DNA from: Desulfopila sp. IMCC35008
Lineage (GTDB): Bacteria > Desulfobacterota > Desulfobulbia > Desulfobulbales > Desulfocapsaceae
DNA length: 64,000 nucleotides
Assembly (NCBI RefSeq): GCF_010646885.2
Contig: NZ_CP050700.1
Coordinates: 3,126,501-3,190,500 of the forward strand
Reading direction: 5' to 3'
A model generated the notes under the pieces. It saw only the letters and a program-made list of their open reading frames with translations, had not been told where the DNA came from and did no database searches. Each line of letters opens with the position of its first letter. The first letter of the stretch is position 1. Shown here one piece after another: positions 1 through 9,659 of the stretch. The position numbers and the translations under genes were made by a program.

Positions 1-1893
1 ACTATCCAGGAGGCGCGTAATCTGCTCGGTGACAAAAAGCACGACAAGCTGTTGGAAGGAGTACTCGATAAATACAACGATCTCGAACATGAGTATGATT
101 TCGTACTTTGTCTCGGTACCGATTTCGAAAGTGATTCCTCGGGACTCGAATTCGACCTCAATGTGGAAATCGCCAACAACCTTGGCTGCCCTGTATTGAT
201 GGTCGCCAATGCGCACAGCGGTTCTCCCCAGGATGTGGTGAAATCCTGCAGGTATGGTATCGAGGCCTTCAAGGATAAAGGCTCGGAAGTACTTGCCGTC
301 ATCTTGAACAGGACCCCGGAAGAGCAGCAACAGGAGATAATCACCTCGCTAAAAATTGGATTACAGGACAGCGTCGACCTGATCTATTCAATACCCTATG
401 AGGAAGCACTTGACCGACCGACAATGGCTGAAATTGCCGCAACCTTTGATGCCCAGGTCATATATGGTGAGAACCAACTAAACAGACCGGTCTCACGCTT
501 TGTCATTGCTGCCATGAACCTCAGGAACTTCCTGCCGAGATTAACCGATGACAGTCTTATCATCACCCCGGTGGACCGACTTGATATTGTACTTGGCACC
601 CTGGCCGCGTTCCGGTCCTCTAATATGCCTAATATTGCCGGTATTATCCTGACAGGTTATATGGAGCCCGATAAGCTCATGCGTACCCTGCTGCATGGCT
701 TAAACAACCTGGTGCCGATCATCATGGTACAAGACGACACCTTCACCACCGCCATGAAGGTCAAGGCAATACACAACTGCATCAGACCCGAAGACCGTCT
801 CAAAATTGCAACAGGACTGAACCTTTTCGAAAACTGGATTGACACCACGGAGTTACGTAACAGGATAATTGGCTACTCAGTCCTTTTTACCACTCCGAAG
901 ATGTTTGAGTTCAGTCTCATCAAAAGAGCACGGGCAGACAAGCAGACCATCGTCTTACCCGAAGGTGAGGAAGACAGGATATTAAAAGCTGCTGAAATCC
1001 TGATCCACCGTGATGCAGTGGAAATCACTCTGCTGGGGCGGGAGGATGTCATCCGGGAGAAGATCCTGACACTTGGGCTCAACCTCACCAGCGTTACCAT
1101 CATCAACCCAACCGAATCAGCCTACTTCGAAGACTATGTGGACACCTACTTCTCACTTCGTAAACATAAGGGAATAACCCCCGACAATGCCAGGGATGTG
1201 ATGTCCGGTGTCACCCATTTTGGCACCATGATGGTGTACAAGGGTCATGCGGATGGCATGGTTTCAGGGTCGGTTCACTCAACCCTGAACACAGTCCGCC
1301 CTTCCCTGGAATTTGTCAAAACCAAACCCGGCAGCACTATCATGTCGTCCATTTTCCTGATGTGCCTGGAAGACCGTGTCCTCGCTTATGGTGACTGTGC
1401 GGTTAATCCCCGTCCGAATGCGGAACAACTGGCAGAGATTGCTATCGAGTCGGCAAAAACCGCCGAACTGTTCGGTATCAAGCCTTTGGTTGCCATGCTT
1501 TCGTACTCTTCCGGAACGTCCGGGAAAGGGGAGGAAGTTGACAAGGTCAAGAAAGCAACGGAGATAGCCAGGAAACTGGCTCCCAACTTACCCATTGAGG
1601 GACCGATTCAATATGATGCCGCAGTCGATATAACCGTCGCCCGAACGAAAATGCCGGACAGTCTGGTAGCCGGCAAGGCGACGGTTTTTATTTTTCCCGA
1701 CCTCAACACCGGCAACAACACCTACAAGGCGGTTCAGCGATCCGCCGGGGCGGTAGCCATCGGTCCCATCATGCAGGGATTGAACAAGCCGGTAAACGAC
1801 CTTAGTCGTGGGTGCAATGTGGCAGATATCGTCAATACCGTCGCGATTACCGCCATACAGGCCCAGGCAGAAAAGCAAAGGCAAAACAGATGA
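1..1893 (+). CDS. pta: Phosphate acetyltransferase (5' end outside the window)
   Basis: Interconverts acetyl-CoA and acetyl phosphate in the cytoplasm, the Pta half of the acetate kinase pathway. The frame is open from base 1, so the true start lies to the left; about 630 residues are visible against roughly 700 for long-form Pta. The visible order is the end of a dethiobiotin-synthetase-like P-loop domain (YDFVLCLGTDF), a DRTGG-type middle domain, and from about visible residue 305 the catalytic PTA/PTB domain (IVLPEGEEDRILKAAE, then SYSSGTSGKG near the end). No ackA follows within the window, so its partner must be upstream or elsewhere. Family assignment is secure; the start cannot be determined. 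Confidence 0.95.
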   Translation, partial: TIQEARNLLGDKKHDKLLEGVLDKYNDLEHEYDFVLCLGTDFESDSSGLEFDLNVEIANNLGCPVLMVANAHSGSPQDVVKSCRYGIEAFKDKGSEVLAVILNRTPEEQQQEIITSLKIGLQDSVDLIYSIPYEEALDRPTMAEIAATFDAQVIYGENQLNRPVSRFVIAAMNLRNFLPRLTDDSLIITPVDRLDIVLGTLAAFRSSNMPNIAGIILTGYMEPDKLMRTLLHGLNNLVPIIMVQDDTFTTAMKVKAIHNCIRPEDRLKIATGLNLFENWIDTTELRNRIIGYSVLFTTPKMFEFSLIKRARADKQTIVLPEGEEDRILKAAEILIHRDAVEITLLGREDVIREKILTLGLNLTSVTIINPTESAYFEDYVDTYFSLRKHKGITPDNARDVMSGVTHFGTMMVYKGHADGMVSGSVHSTLNTVRPSLEFVKTKPGSTIMSSIFLMCLEDRVLAYGDCAVNPRPNAEQLAEIAIESAKTAELFGIKPLVAMLSYSSGTSGKGEEVDKVKKATEIARKLAPNLPIEGPIQYDAAVDITVARTKMPDSLVAGKATVFIFPDLNTGNNTYKAVQRSAGAVAIGPIMQGLNKPVNDLSRGCNVADIVNTVAITAIQAQAEKQRQNR

Positions 1894-1995
1894 ACAGGAA
1901 TGGACGGGAAGAGCATAAATAATGTTTCCCCAGTAGAGAGACATCCTTGAAATAATTGTTTTGCGAGTGATACAATTCCTGGGAATGCACCTATT

Positions 1996-2448
1996 GATCC
2001 AATGGGTATAGTAATTCTGAATGCTTCCGATATTTCCAAAGTCAGCCCACTCCATGATATCGGCATAGTAGGTATTGCCGACGGAATACTGAATATACCA
2101 GGCAAGCTGACGCAGGAAGAGTTTAATACCACGAAATCCCATTGTAAATCGGGGGAGATCTCATCAGCGGTATCCTGAGAAGATCTTCATCAAGAAGCCT
2201 GCGCCTGGTATTTGTAATGACCATGCACCATCACGAGAAATGGGTTGGTTCTGGGTATCTTTTAGGACTCTCCGGTGAAGATATTCCTGTTGCCGCGAGA
2301 ATAATGGCACTTGCTGATGTCTACGATGCCCTGACAACAAAACGTATCTATAAGGAAGCTTCAACAGGGTTCAGGCTCGGCAGACCATCGTAGAAGGATC
2401 AGGTCTTCATTTTGATCCGATCCTTATAAACGCTTTCAGATTAGAGTG
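1996..2448 (+). pseudogene. Decayed HD-GYP domain (cyclic-di-GMP phosphodiesterase remnant)
   Basis: Three frames of the plus strand together spell the core of an HD-GYP domain. About 2041-2160 reads PLHDIGIVGIADGILNIPGK, then TQEEF. After a frame change near 2160, 2163-2385 reads MHHHEKWVGSGYLLGLSGED followed by IPVAARIMALADVYDALTTK. After a second change near 2387, 2387-2440 reads IVEGSGLHFDP. These blocks occur in the same order as in intact HD-GYP proteins. The receiver or sensor part and the start are missing and no frame is long, so this is a dead gene. It accounts for most of the 740-base gap between pta and iorA. The remainder (1894-1990 and 2450-2615) shows nothing recognisable. Confidence 0.8.
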
Positions 2449-2632
2449 CATTCAAACTCCGTCTTGTCCCTGTGGGGCTTACTTCGCCATATCGAAGCGG
2501 AATATAACTGCTGTTACTCCTCTGTCGAAACGAAGTTCTTTTGACTACCACTGCTGCTCCGTGATACCATGGTATTCTATCGAAAATGGATAATCATTCA
2601 GGCAGGATCAAAGTTTTTTCAGGAGGCCCCCC

Positions 2633-4492
2633 ATGAAGAAAATGGGCGACATGCTGCTTCGTAATAAAGAGTTCTCAGAGATTGTCATGGGCAACACGGC
2701 ACTGGTTCGGGCAATGGTGGAAGCCGGTACCCAGGTAATTACCTCTTACCCCGGCTCCCCAACCCCCGAGATAGCCACGGCGATCAAGTCTGTTCCAAAA
2801 GAAATCCGTCCGTTTTACTTCGAATTCTCCACTAACGAAAAAGTGGCCACTGAAGTTGCTTTCGGGGCAGCGATTAATGGCTATCTTTCCACGGTATTTT
2901 TCAAGAGCGTCGGCCTTAATGTCGCAGCCGATTCTTTTGTACAGTTAAGTCTGCTCAACATCATAGGCGGGATGGTGATTGTTCTGGGTGATGATCCGGG
3001 CGCCAACTCATCCCAGAATGAGCAGGATAACCGACACTACGGCTACCTCAGCTATACACCGATCTTCGAACCTGCAGATCCATCAGAGGTGTATCGATAT
3101 TATCTGGAGGCTGCCAGGCTATCAAAGGAGATGGGCAAGGCTATCATCCTCCGCCTCACCACCCATGTGTGTCATGCCAAGGAAAAAGTCCGGTTTCATT
3201 CATTTCAGCCTGACGGCAAGGTCAACGTATCCCTTTTCGATGTACAAAACGGACCCTATATCCCTCTTGTCTCGGCCATATATCCCATGAAGGAAAAAGC
3301 TCTCAGACAACTCGATGAGCTTGAGGAACGGGTCGCAAAAGCAGGCCTGCATCGGCTGACGGGCCAAGGGAATAAAAAAGGTATCATCACTTCCGGACTG
3401 GTCTACCTGTCACTACGTGAGGTACTAGGAAACATTAATAACCAACCGGATATCCTTAAACTCGCCATGGTCTACCCCGTACCCCGGCAAACCATACTCG
3501 ACTTTCTCAGGAGCCACGTGGAGGTATTCGTTCTGGAGGAACTTGACGACACCCTTGAGAGAAGTATCAAGGCCCTAGCCTATGACCACAACCTGGACAT
3601 CAAAATTTACGGTAAAGCCAACTATTCTGACTGGGTCGGAGAGTACACTCCGGACAAGATTCGCCAAATCCTGCATAGCACCTGGCCCAACCTGGTAGAC
3701 GCAAAAATCCTACAGGCCACTAGTACTGAGATTCCGGCAAGACCACCGCAGATGTGTCCGGGTTGCGGCCACAGAAGCGCCTTCCACGCCATTGCCGCAG
3801 CGTTGAAAGATAATGATATCTCCGTCGCCGATATTGGCTGCCACACCCTGGGATACAATACCCCCTATAACATAGGCCAGGTTCTCCTCTGTATGGGAGC
3901 CTCCACCGCGATTGGCTCCGGATTATCTCTGTTGAACACGGAGCGCAGGGTCATCGCCTTCCTGGGGGACTCAACCTTTTTTCATGCAGGATTACCCGGA
4001 ATCGTTAACGCCATTTTCAATAATCATAACCTCACCCTGGTGATTATGGAAAACGGTACCACCGCCATGACCGGTCATCAGGATCACCCGGCTTCAGGAA
4101 AAAATTTCAATGAAATAACCGAAAAAGTCCCCATTCGTACAATGCTCGAAGGCATGGGGGTGAAAACAATACTGGAAACGGACACCTACAAACAAAAGGA
4201 ACTGACAAAGTTTATTGCTCAGGCCATGGCAGAAGAGGGGTTCAATGTTGTCATCGCCAGACACCCCTGCATGCTTCTTTTTGCCAGAAACCAAAAAAAG
4301 GCAAAAGGTAAAATTACCCATCAAGTATCGATAGACCCAGACACATGTCAAAACATCAGGACCTGTATAGAAACATTTGGTTGTCCTAGTTTCGTGAGGA
4401 ACATGGATGGCTCTATTTCGGTTAACAATGAGCTGTGCATCGGAGACGGTTCCTGCATCCAGACCTGCAGTGCCCAGGCGATAAAACGATAA
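2633..4492 (+). CDS. iorA: Indolepyruvate:ferredoxin oxidoreductase, alpha subunit
   Basis: Oxidative decarboxylation of aryl pyruvates (indolepyruvate, phenylpyruvate) to aryl-acyl-CoA with ferredoxin as acceptor; a TPP enzyme working with IorB. The 619-residue protein has an N-terminal pyruvate-ferredoxin-oxidoreductase-like domain (SYPGSPTPEIATA), a TPP-binding domain (CPGCGHRSAFHAI, FLGDSTFFHAG) and a C-terminal ferredoxin-like tail. In the tail the usual CxxCxxC motifs read CQNIRTC and CIGDGSC, so the second cysteine of each cluster is Ile and Asp. AGGAGG six bases before the ATG fixes the start. iorB follows after 21 bases, forming an operon. Confidence 0.93.
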   Translation: MKKMGDMLLRNKEFSEIVMGNTALVRAMVEAGTQVITSYPGSPTPEIATAIKSVPKEIRPFYFEFSTNEKVATEVAFGAAINGYLSTVFFKSVGLNVAADSFVQLSLLNIIGGMVIVLGDDPGANSSQNEQDNRHYGYLSYTPIFEPADPSEVYRYYLEAARLSKEMGKAIILRLTTHVCHAKEKVRFHSFQPDGKVNVSLFDVQNGPYIPLVSAIYPMKEKALRQLDELEERVAKAGLHRLTGQGNKKGIITSGLVYLSLREVLGNINNQPDILKLAMVYPVPRQTILDFLRSHVEVFVLEELDDTLERSIKALAYDHNLDIKIYGKANYSDWVGEYTPDKIRQILHSTWPNLVDAKILQATSTEIPARPPQMCPGCGHRSAFHAIAAALKDNDISVADIGCHTLGYNTPYNIGQVLLCMGASTAIGSGLSLLNTERRVIAFLGDSTFFHAGLPGIVNAIFNNHNLTLVIMENGTTAMTGHQDHPASGKNFNEITEKVPIRTMLEGMGVKTILETDTYKQKELTKFIAQAMAEEGFNVVIARHPCMLLFARNQKKAKGKITHQVSIDPDTCQNIRTCIETFGCPSFVRNMDGSISVNNELCIGDGSCIQTCSAQAIKR

Positions 4493-4513
4493 AGCAACTC
4501 CCGGGAAACGACC

Positions 4514-5080
4514 ATGAAACAATTGAATATATACATATGCGGGGTGGGTGGCCAGGGTATAGGCTTGCTGTCTGAAATCCTGTTGCGGGGAGCCGACTAC
4601 GCAGGTGTAGAGGCAAAAGCCGTTGACACCCATGGGCTTGCACAACGTGGCGGAATCGTCATCTCCCATCTTCGCCTGGGCAAGAACATTTTCTCACCCA
4701 TGATCCCGGAGCGGGAAGCTGACCTGGTTATTGCCCTTGAAAGGCATGAAGCCCTGCGGGGGATGGATTACGCTTTAAAGGATGGTGGAACACTCATTTA
4801 TTATAATACTGTACTGCAACCACTCGGGGTAAGGTTAGGCCAGGAGAATGAGCTCACCAAAGTGCAGCTCCAAAATGCCTGCAAGGCAAGAGGTATTAGC
4901 TGCATCATGGTTGAACACCCTGATCTTGCCGATCCACGCATGCAGAACATTGCCGTACTCAGCCGTCTCAACCTGGAAAGACTCATCCCAGAGATCAGCC
5001 AGGAGCACCTTCTTAGAGCCTTGGAAGACCTGGTAGAGGGTAAGGTGCTTGAAAAAAACAGGGCTCTCCTCATTGCATAA
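4514..5080 (+). CDS. iorB: Indolepyruvate:ferredoxin oxidoreductase, beta subunit
   Basis: Gamma-type domain partner of IorA in aryl-pyruvate oxidation (188 residues, normal for IorB). The N-terminus carries the glycine-rich GVGGQGIGLLSEIL and the family signature DTHGLAQRGG. It follows iorA by 21 bases, so the two are almost certainly cotranscribed. The stop lies only 16 bases from the convergent stop of the penicillin-binding protein gene. A short dyad (GCTGAggaaTCAGC, 5089-5102) lies there without a T-tract, so I do not call it a terminator. Confidence 0.93.
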   Translation: MKQLNIYICGVGGQGIGLLSEILLRGADYAGVEAKAVDTHGLAQRGGIVISHLRLGKNIFSPMIPEREADLVIALERHEALRGMDYALKDGGTLIYYNTVLQPLGVRLGQENELTKVQLQNACKARGISCIMVEHPDLADPRMQNIAVLSRLNLERLIPEISQEHLLRALEDLVEGKVLEKNRALLIA

Positions 5081-5096
5081 TATCTATGCTGAGGAA

Positions 5097-6953
5097 TCAG
5101 CGTGCATGCTCCATAAAATCGGTCCAGATGGGTACGGCGGTGCGGCCTCCGTTTTCTTTGGCACCTAGTTGCTGATTGCGGTCGTGTCCAACCCATACAC
5201 CGGTGAGGTATTTGCGGTTAAAACCAATAAACCATGCATCCCTGTTATCATCGGAGGTCCCTGTTTTCCCACCAGTACCTGCCCCAAGCACTTGTGCCCG
5301 ATGCCCAGTCCCCTCCGAAACAACCTTTTCGAGCATCCTGCGCATCTGCTGCGCCTTTTCTGCAGGTACAACCTGGCTCCTTTTTGTCTGCGGTTTGATA
5401 CTGGTTCCGTTATATTCGACCCGACTGATAAGTGATGATTGAACAAACTGCCCACTGTTGACAAAAGGGGTGTACGATCCCGTCATTTCAAGCAATGATA
5501 CATCCACCGCACCAAGAGCGAGTGAGAGATCGGGTGGCATTTTTGAGGTGATTCCTGCCGACTGAGCCAACCTGTGAACATCCTTTACACCCACCTTTTT
5601 CATCAACCGCACAGAGGCAACGTTATACGACTTCACCAATGCCGTCTGCAGGGTGGTATCACCATGGTACAGGCCGGAATAGTTCTTGGGCTGCCAGGCA
5701 CCTTTATTGCCGCCGGATATTGTTATGGGAGCATCACTGATAGTCGAGCCGGGCTGCCAACCTTCCATGAGGGCAGCAGTATAAACAAATGGTTTAAACG
5801 TTGACCCAACAGGACGTTTAGCCTGAGTAGCCCGATTGAAGGGACTTGCAGTAAAACTGACGCCCCCAACCAATGCTCTGACATTTCCATTCTTTTTCTC
5901 CATACAAACCAGGGCACCCTGTGGGGCATTTCCAGTTGCCCCATTGCGCGCACGGACAGCCCGCACACCTTTGGCAACCGACTCCACTGCATGAGCCTGT
6001 AAACCTTGATCAAGATGTGTATATATCCGTGCTCCGGCTGTTTGCAGCGGAACTCCGAGGAGCTCCACCGCCTGTTTCTTGACCACATCCAGGTAGTATC
6101 CATTGATCGGGTCAGAAGAGGCTTTCGACTCACGCACCCTCGGCTCCACATGATAGGCCTTCCTGGCCGCCCCCGCGTCGATATACCCGTCTGCTGCCAT
6201 TCTGTTTAAGACATACCGTTGCCTGGCAACAGCCCGATCAAGGTGTTTTATGGGTGAATACCTGCTGGGTGCCTGGGGCAACCCGGCAAGTATTGCCACC
6301 TCTCCAAGGTTAAGCTGTGAGGCGTGCTTACCGAAGTATACCTGACTTGCCGCCTCAACGCCGTGTGCTCCCGCACCAAGATAAATCTGGTTGAGATAAA
6401 TAAAGAGTATCTCATCCTTGGTCAGCATGGTGTCGATCCGCCAGGCGAGGATGGCTTCCTTGAATTTTCGAATATAGGTTTTCTCTGGGGTAAGTAATAA
6501 TGAACGCGCCACCTGCTGGGTAATGGTTGAACCGCCCTGCCCGCGACGTCCCTCCCGGGCATTATTTATGGCCGCCCTTAATACCGAGATAAAATCGAGC
6601 CCTGGATGGTCGTAAAACCGACCGTCTTCTGCGGCTACAAAGGCCTTTGGCAGAAGCGGATTCATCTCTGACAGGGTGACAACGGTCCGGTTCTCGGTAA
6701 AAATCCTTTCCACTACCCTGCCATTTCTGTCATAAATTACCGACGCCTGTTGAGGCTGATAATTTGCGACAGTTCTGAGGTCCGGAATGTGTAATGATTT
6801 TAAGGAAAACAGCATCCCACCCAAGAAGACAGATAAAAACAGGCATATTGCAAACAAAAAGCCGATAATGTGCTTCTCATTTTTCGGTTTTTTCCGCACG
6901 GTACGTTTTCTGGGTGGTGATTCGCGTTGAGCGGGCTTCTTTTGAGCTGACAC
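5097..6953 (-). CDS. Class A penicillin-binding protein (PBP1A type)
   Basis: Bifunctional peptidoglycan synthase: glycosyltransferase family 51 plus transpeptidase, anchored in the inner membrane and acting in the periplasm. The 618 residues begin with a basic cytoplasmic tail and one membrane segment (about 29-50). The transglycosylase domain has E109 in AAEDGRFYDH and GGSTITQQVAR (140-150). The transpeptidase domain has STFK (384-387, active Ser384), SYN (442-444) and KTGT (563-566). All catalytic motifs are intact. The start chosen is GTG with no clear ribosome binding site, so it is uncertain by a few codons. It is transcribed divergently from mutL across a 197-base gap. Confidence 0.93.
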   Translation of the reverse strand: MSAQKKPAQRESPPRKRTVRKKPKNEKHIIGFLFAICLFLSVFLGGMLFSLKSLHIPDLRTVANYQPQQASVIYDRNGRVVERIFTENRTVVTLSEMNPLLPKAFVAAEDGRFYDHPGLDFISVLRAAINNAREGRRGQGGSTITQQVARSLLLTPEKTYIRKFKEAILAWRIDTMLTKDEILFIYLNQIYLGAGAHGVEAASQVYFGKHASQLNLGEVAILAGLPQAPSRYSPIKHLDRAVARQRYVLNRMAADGYIDAGAARKAYHVEPRVRESKASSDPINGYYLDVVKKQAVELLGVPLQTAGARIYTHLDQGLQAHAVESVAKGVRAVRARNGATGNAPQGALVCMEKKNGNVRALVGGVSFTASPFNRATQAKRPVGSTFKPFVYTAALMEGWQPGSTISDAPITISGGNKGAWQPKNYSGLYHGDTTLQTALVKSYNVASVRLMKKVGVKDVHRLAQSAGITSKMPPDLSLALGAVDVSLLEMTGSYTPFVNSGQFVQSSLISRVEYNGTSIKPQTKRSQVVPAEKAQQMRRMLEKVVSEGTGHRAQVLGAGTGGKTGTSDDNRDAWFIGFNRKYLTGVWVGHDRNQQLGAKENGGRTAVPIWTDFMEHAR

Positions 6954-7150
6954 GTGACGAGTAAAAGTGATATATAATCCGGGTTCATCCGGAAATGATT
7001 CTTTATAAGATGCCTTGTATAGTCAAGGACACTGTTTTACTGTTATCATACAAAAATTTATGCTCTGCAGAACAACAATGACTGCTGGATGAAGACAGAC
7101 GCTCAATGTACCATTTCATAATGAACCCGCAACTCTAATCCTTTTATTCC

Positions 7151-9085
7151 ATGCCTAAAATACGTATCCTGCCTGAACAACTCGCCAACCAGATAGCCGC
7201 CGGTGAAGTTGTTGAACGACCTGCATCAGTGGTAAAAGAATTACTAGAAAACTGTCTCGATGCCGGTGCAGACCGGATTGAGGTGGAAATTGAGGGTGGC
7301 GGTACCCGACTTATCCGTATTATTGATAATGGCGAAGGAATGGACGAAGACGATGTTTTACTGAGCCTTGAACGGCACGGGACATCCAAGATCCAGGAGG
7401 GCTCCGATCTGGCCGCAATTACAAGCCTTGGTTTTCGTGGTGAGGCCATCCCGTCAATCGGCTCGGTCTCTAAAATGGTGATAACCTCACGAACCGGCCA
7501 GAACGAGCTCGGTACACGGGCAGAGATCAATTACGGTAAACTAACCAAGGTACATGAGGCAGGGTGCAGCACCGGAACCATTATCGAGATCAAGAACCTG
7601 TTTGGCAACACCCCTGCCAGAAAGAAATTCCTGCGTACCGTACGAACAGAGTTGAATCATATCGACGAGGTCGTAAGAAACTATGCTCTAGCCGAGCCCG
7701 CTGTCACCTTCTCCCTGACAGTCAACGGCAAACGTACACTCTACCTTGACGCTTCCCAGTCACTGGAACAACGATTGGCACTGTTGCTCAATTTTGACAA
7801 ACCGTTTCTTAAGGTGGGCTCAGTGGACTGCGGCATGGACAAGTATGCATTTGGGTTTCTGATACCACCAGAACAACTTCGTAACGGCCCTGCGCGCATG
7901 CGTTTTTTTGTAAACGGCAGGGCAGTAAAAGACAGGATGATGAGTCATGGAGTAGCAGAAGGACTACGGGGCTTCCTGATGAAAGGGAAGAATCCTGCGG
8001 GCCTTCTGCATCTTATCCTGCCGCCTCAAGAGGTGGATGTGAACGTTCATCCGGCAAAACACGAAGTTCGCTTTCGCAACAGCAGAGATGTACACTTTCT
8101 CATCACCAGAACGGTAAACGAAGCGATGCGGGCTGAACAAAAGCGGCTTCGACAAGCCATCTTTGGCGACAATGACAGGGTCATGAGAATTCCTGTTGAC
8201 CAGAAAGGCCCGACAGAAAATCCTTTTGAGGTAAAGGATGAACCTTTTTCCGTCCGGCAACAACCGGAACAGCCCCACCTAACACCCCCAGTCCAGACTA
8301 CCATCACAACAAAGGATACTGCTGCTGAGCACTCCCCAATACTACGCAAACATCCAGCCGGGGAAGAACAACCGCTGTCAACTTCAACGGCTACACTGAT
8401 TACCGCCGAGCCACTGCCTGAAAACCTGGCTGAACCAAAAAAAGTTGCACAACCGGACATCCGCCCGTCCCAACCTGCTCCCCTCCCCCTATCCCAGGTG
8501 AGGAGGGGGCACGGCCTACAGGTGATCGGTCAACTTGACGATCTTTATATTTTTTGCCAATCTGCAAGCGGAATGGTCGTTATTGACCAACATGCTGTCC
8601 ACGAACGGCTACTCTACGAGAAGCTGCAAGCGCAGTTCAGCAACCGATCTGTGGCAAGCCAGCAACTGCTGTTCCCGGAAACGGTGGAACTCACCCTCTT
8701 CCAGAAGCAACTCGTTGAGAAACACGCAGAAGAGTTGAAACATATGGGCTTTTCACTCCGGGAGTTTGGCGGCAACAGTTTTATTATTTCGGCAGTTCCT
8801 GCTATAACCTCCCGCTCCAACCCTTCGGAACTCCTCATGGATGTACTTGAGCAATTTGGCAGTGAATCGACCAATCGCGATAACGGCGATATTATCGATA
8901 CGATCCTCTCCTCCATGGCATGCCGTGCGGCGGTCAAGGCAGGGACCTCGCTCTCTACCCGCGAGATTGAAGCACTGCTTGACAAGATGGCTGAGGCCGA
9001 CCTCTTTTCCCACTGCCCGCATGGTCGCCCTGTCATCAAGCAATTCAGCATGAATGAGATTAAGAAATGGTTTCACAGAACATGA
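7151..9085 (+). CDS. mutL: DNA mismatch repair protein MutL
   Basis: GHKL ATPase that couples mismatch recognition by MutS to strand removal. The N-terminal ATPase is complete (ENCLDAGAD around residue 34, DNGEGM 60-64, GFRGEA 95-100). A Pro/Thr-rich linker spans about 350-450. The C-terminal dimerisation domain carries the metal-binding endonuclease motif DQHAVHERLLYE (from Asp479), ACRAAVKAG and CPHGRP (from Cys622). This MutL therefore probably nicks DNA itself, as in organisms lacking MutH. No mutS is adjacent. No strong ribosome binding site precedes the ATG. The stop overlaps the next gene by ATGA. Confidence 0.95.
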   Translation: MPKIRILPEQLANQIAAGEVVERPASVVKELLENCLDAGADRIEVEIEGGGTRLIRIIDNGEGMDEDDVLLSLERHGTSKIQEGSDLAAITSLGFRGEAIPSIGSVSKMVITSRTGQNELGTRAEINYGKLTKVHEAGCSTGTIIEIKNLFGNTPARKKFLRTVRTELNHIDEVVRNYALAEPAVTFSLTVNGKRTLYLDASQSLEQRLALLLNFDKPFLKVGSVDCGMDKYAFGFLIPPEQLRNGPARMRFFVNGRAVKDRMMSHGVAEGLRGFLMKGKNPAGLLHLILPPQEVDVNVHPAKHEVRFRNSRDVHFLITRTVNEAMRAEQKRLRQAIFGDNDRVMRIPVDQKGPTENPFEVKDEPFSVRQQPEQPHLTPPVQTTITTKDTAAEHSPILRKHPAGEEQPLSTSTATLITAEPLPENLAEPKKVAQPDIRPSQPAPLPLSQVRRGHGLQVIGQLDDLYIFCQSASGMVVIDQHAVHERLLYEKLQAQFSNRSVASQQLLFPETVELTLFQKQLVEKHAEELKHMGFSLREFGGNSFIISAVPAITSRSNPSELLMDVLEQFGSESTNRDNGDIIDTILSSMACRAAVKAGTSLSTREIEALLDKMAEADLFSHCPHGRPVIKQFSMNEIKKWFHRT

Positions 9086-9615
9086 ATCGATCCCGGTCCC
9101 CTCTTCTCCTGATCCTTGTGATCTCTCTTCTGGCCGGAGGCTGTGCCAAGCAACCGGTAAAGCGGATGATGGAGACTACTGCCTATTGCGGCTGCTCCTC
9201 CTGCTGTAGCTGGGAACGAGGCAGCTGGACATACCTTAAGCTCGATTTTTGGAACCGTTACGTCAGTGCCGGGTCGGATCGTGGTCGCTATTACGACGGC
9301 AAGACTTCAGCCGGAACCTACCCGGATGAACCACAACCTGGATTACTCTCGACAGATTCACTGTACCATCCATGGATGATCCCCTTTCGTATCCTGCCCT
9401 GGTACATCCTTCCTGATGACGGAACTATTGCCGCCGACACCAAGTATTACCCCTTCGGAACCCGCATGTATGTACCCGGCTACGGTTGGGGAGTTGTGGA
9501 AGATCGCGGCGGTGCAATAAAGGGCAAAAACCGGATTGATCTCTACTTCGATTCCCACTCAGATGCTTTGCAATGGGGGCGCCGCAAGGTACCTGTAACC
9601 ATAGAATACCCATAA
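9082..9615 (+). CDS. 3D-domain lipoprotein
   Basis: Small envelope protein of 177 residues. Starting at the ATG that overlaps the mutL stop (ATGA), it begins with a lipoprotein signal ending in the lipobox LLAGGC. The body has a cysteine-rich stretch (YCGCSSCCSW) and a 3D-type domain with three conserved aspartates: ADTKYYPFGT, EDRGGAIKG and RIDLYFDSH. The 3D fold is shared with MltA-like lytic transglycosylases, so a peptidoglycan-related role is plausible but unproven. An in-frame ATG 15 bases upstream (9067) is less likely because it delays the signal peptide. Confidence 0.75.
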   Translation: MNRSRSPLLLILVISLLAGGCAKQPVKRMMETTAYCGCSSCCSWERGSWTYLKLDFWNRYVSAGSDRGRYYDGKTSAGTYPDEPQPGLLSTDSLYHPWMIPFRILPWYILPDDGTIAADTKYYPFGTRMYVPGYGWGVVEDRGGAIKGKNRIDLYFDSHSDALQWGRRKVPVTIEYP

Positions 9616-9659
9616 CCTGATATCTCATTCAGGTGAAACAGAAAGATAAGGATAATAAG

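Noticed and set aside
1588..2142. 184-residue open frame on the minus strand over the end of pta
   Set aside because: It runs antisense to the conserved PTA catalytic domain and then to the HD-GYP remnant; its composition is that of a shadow frame and it has no ribosome binding site.
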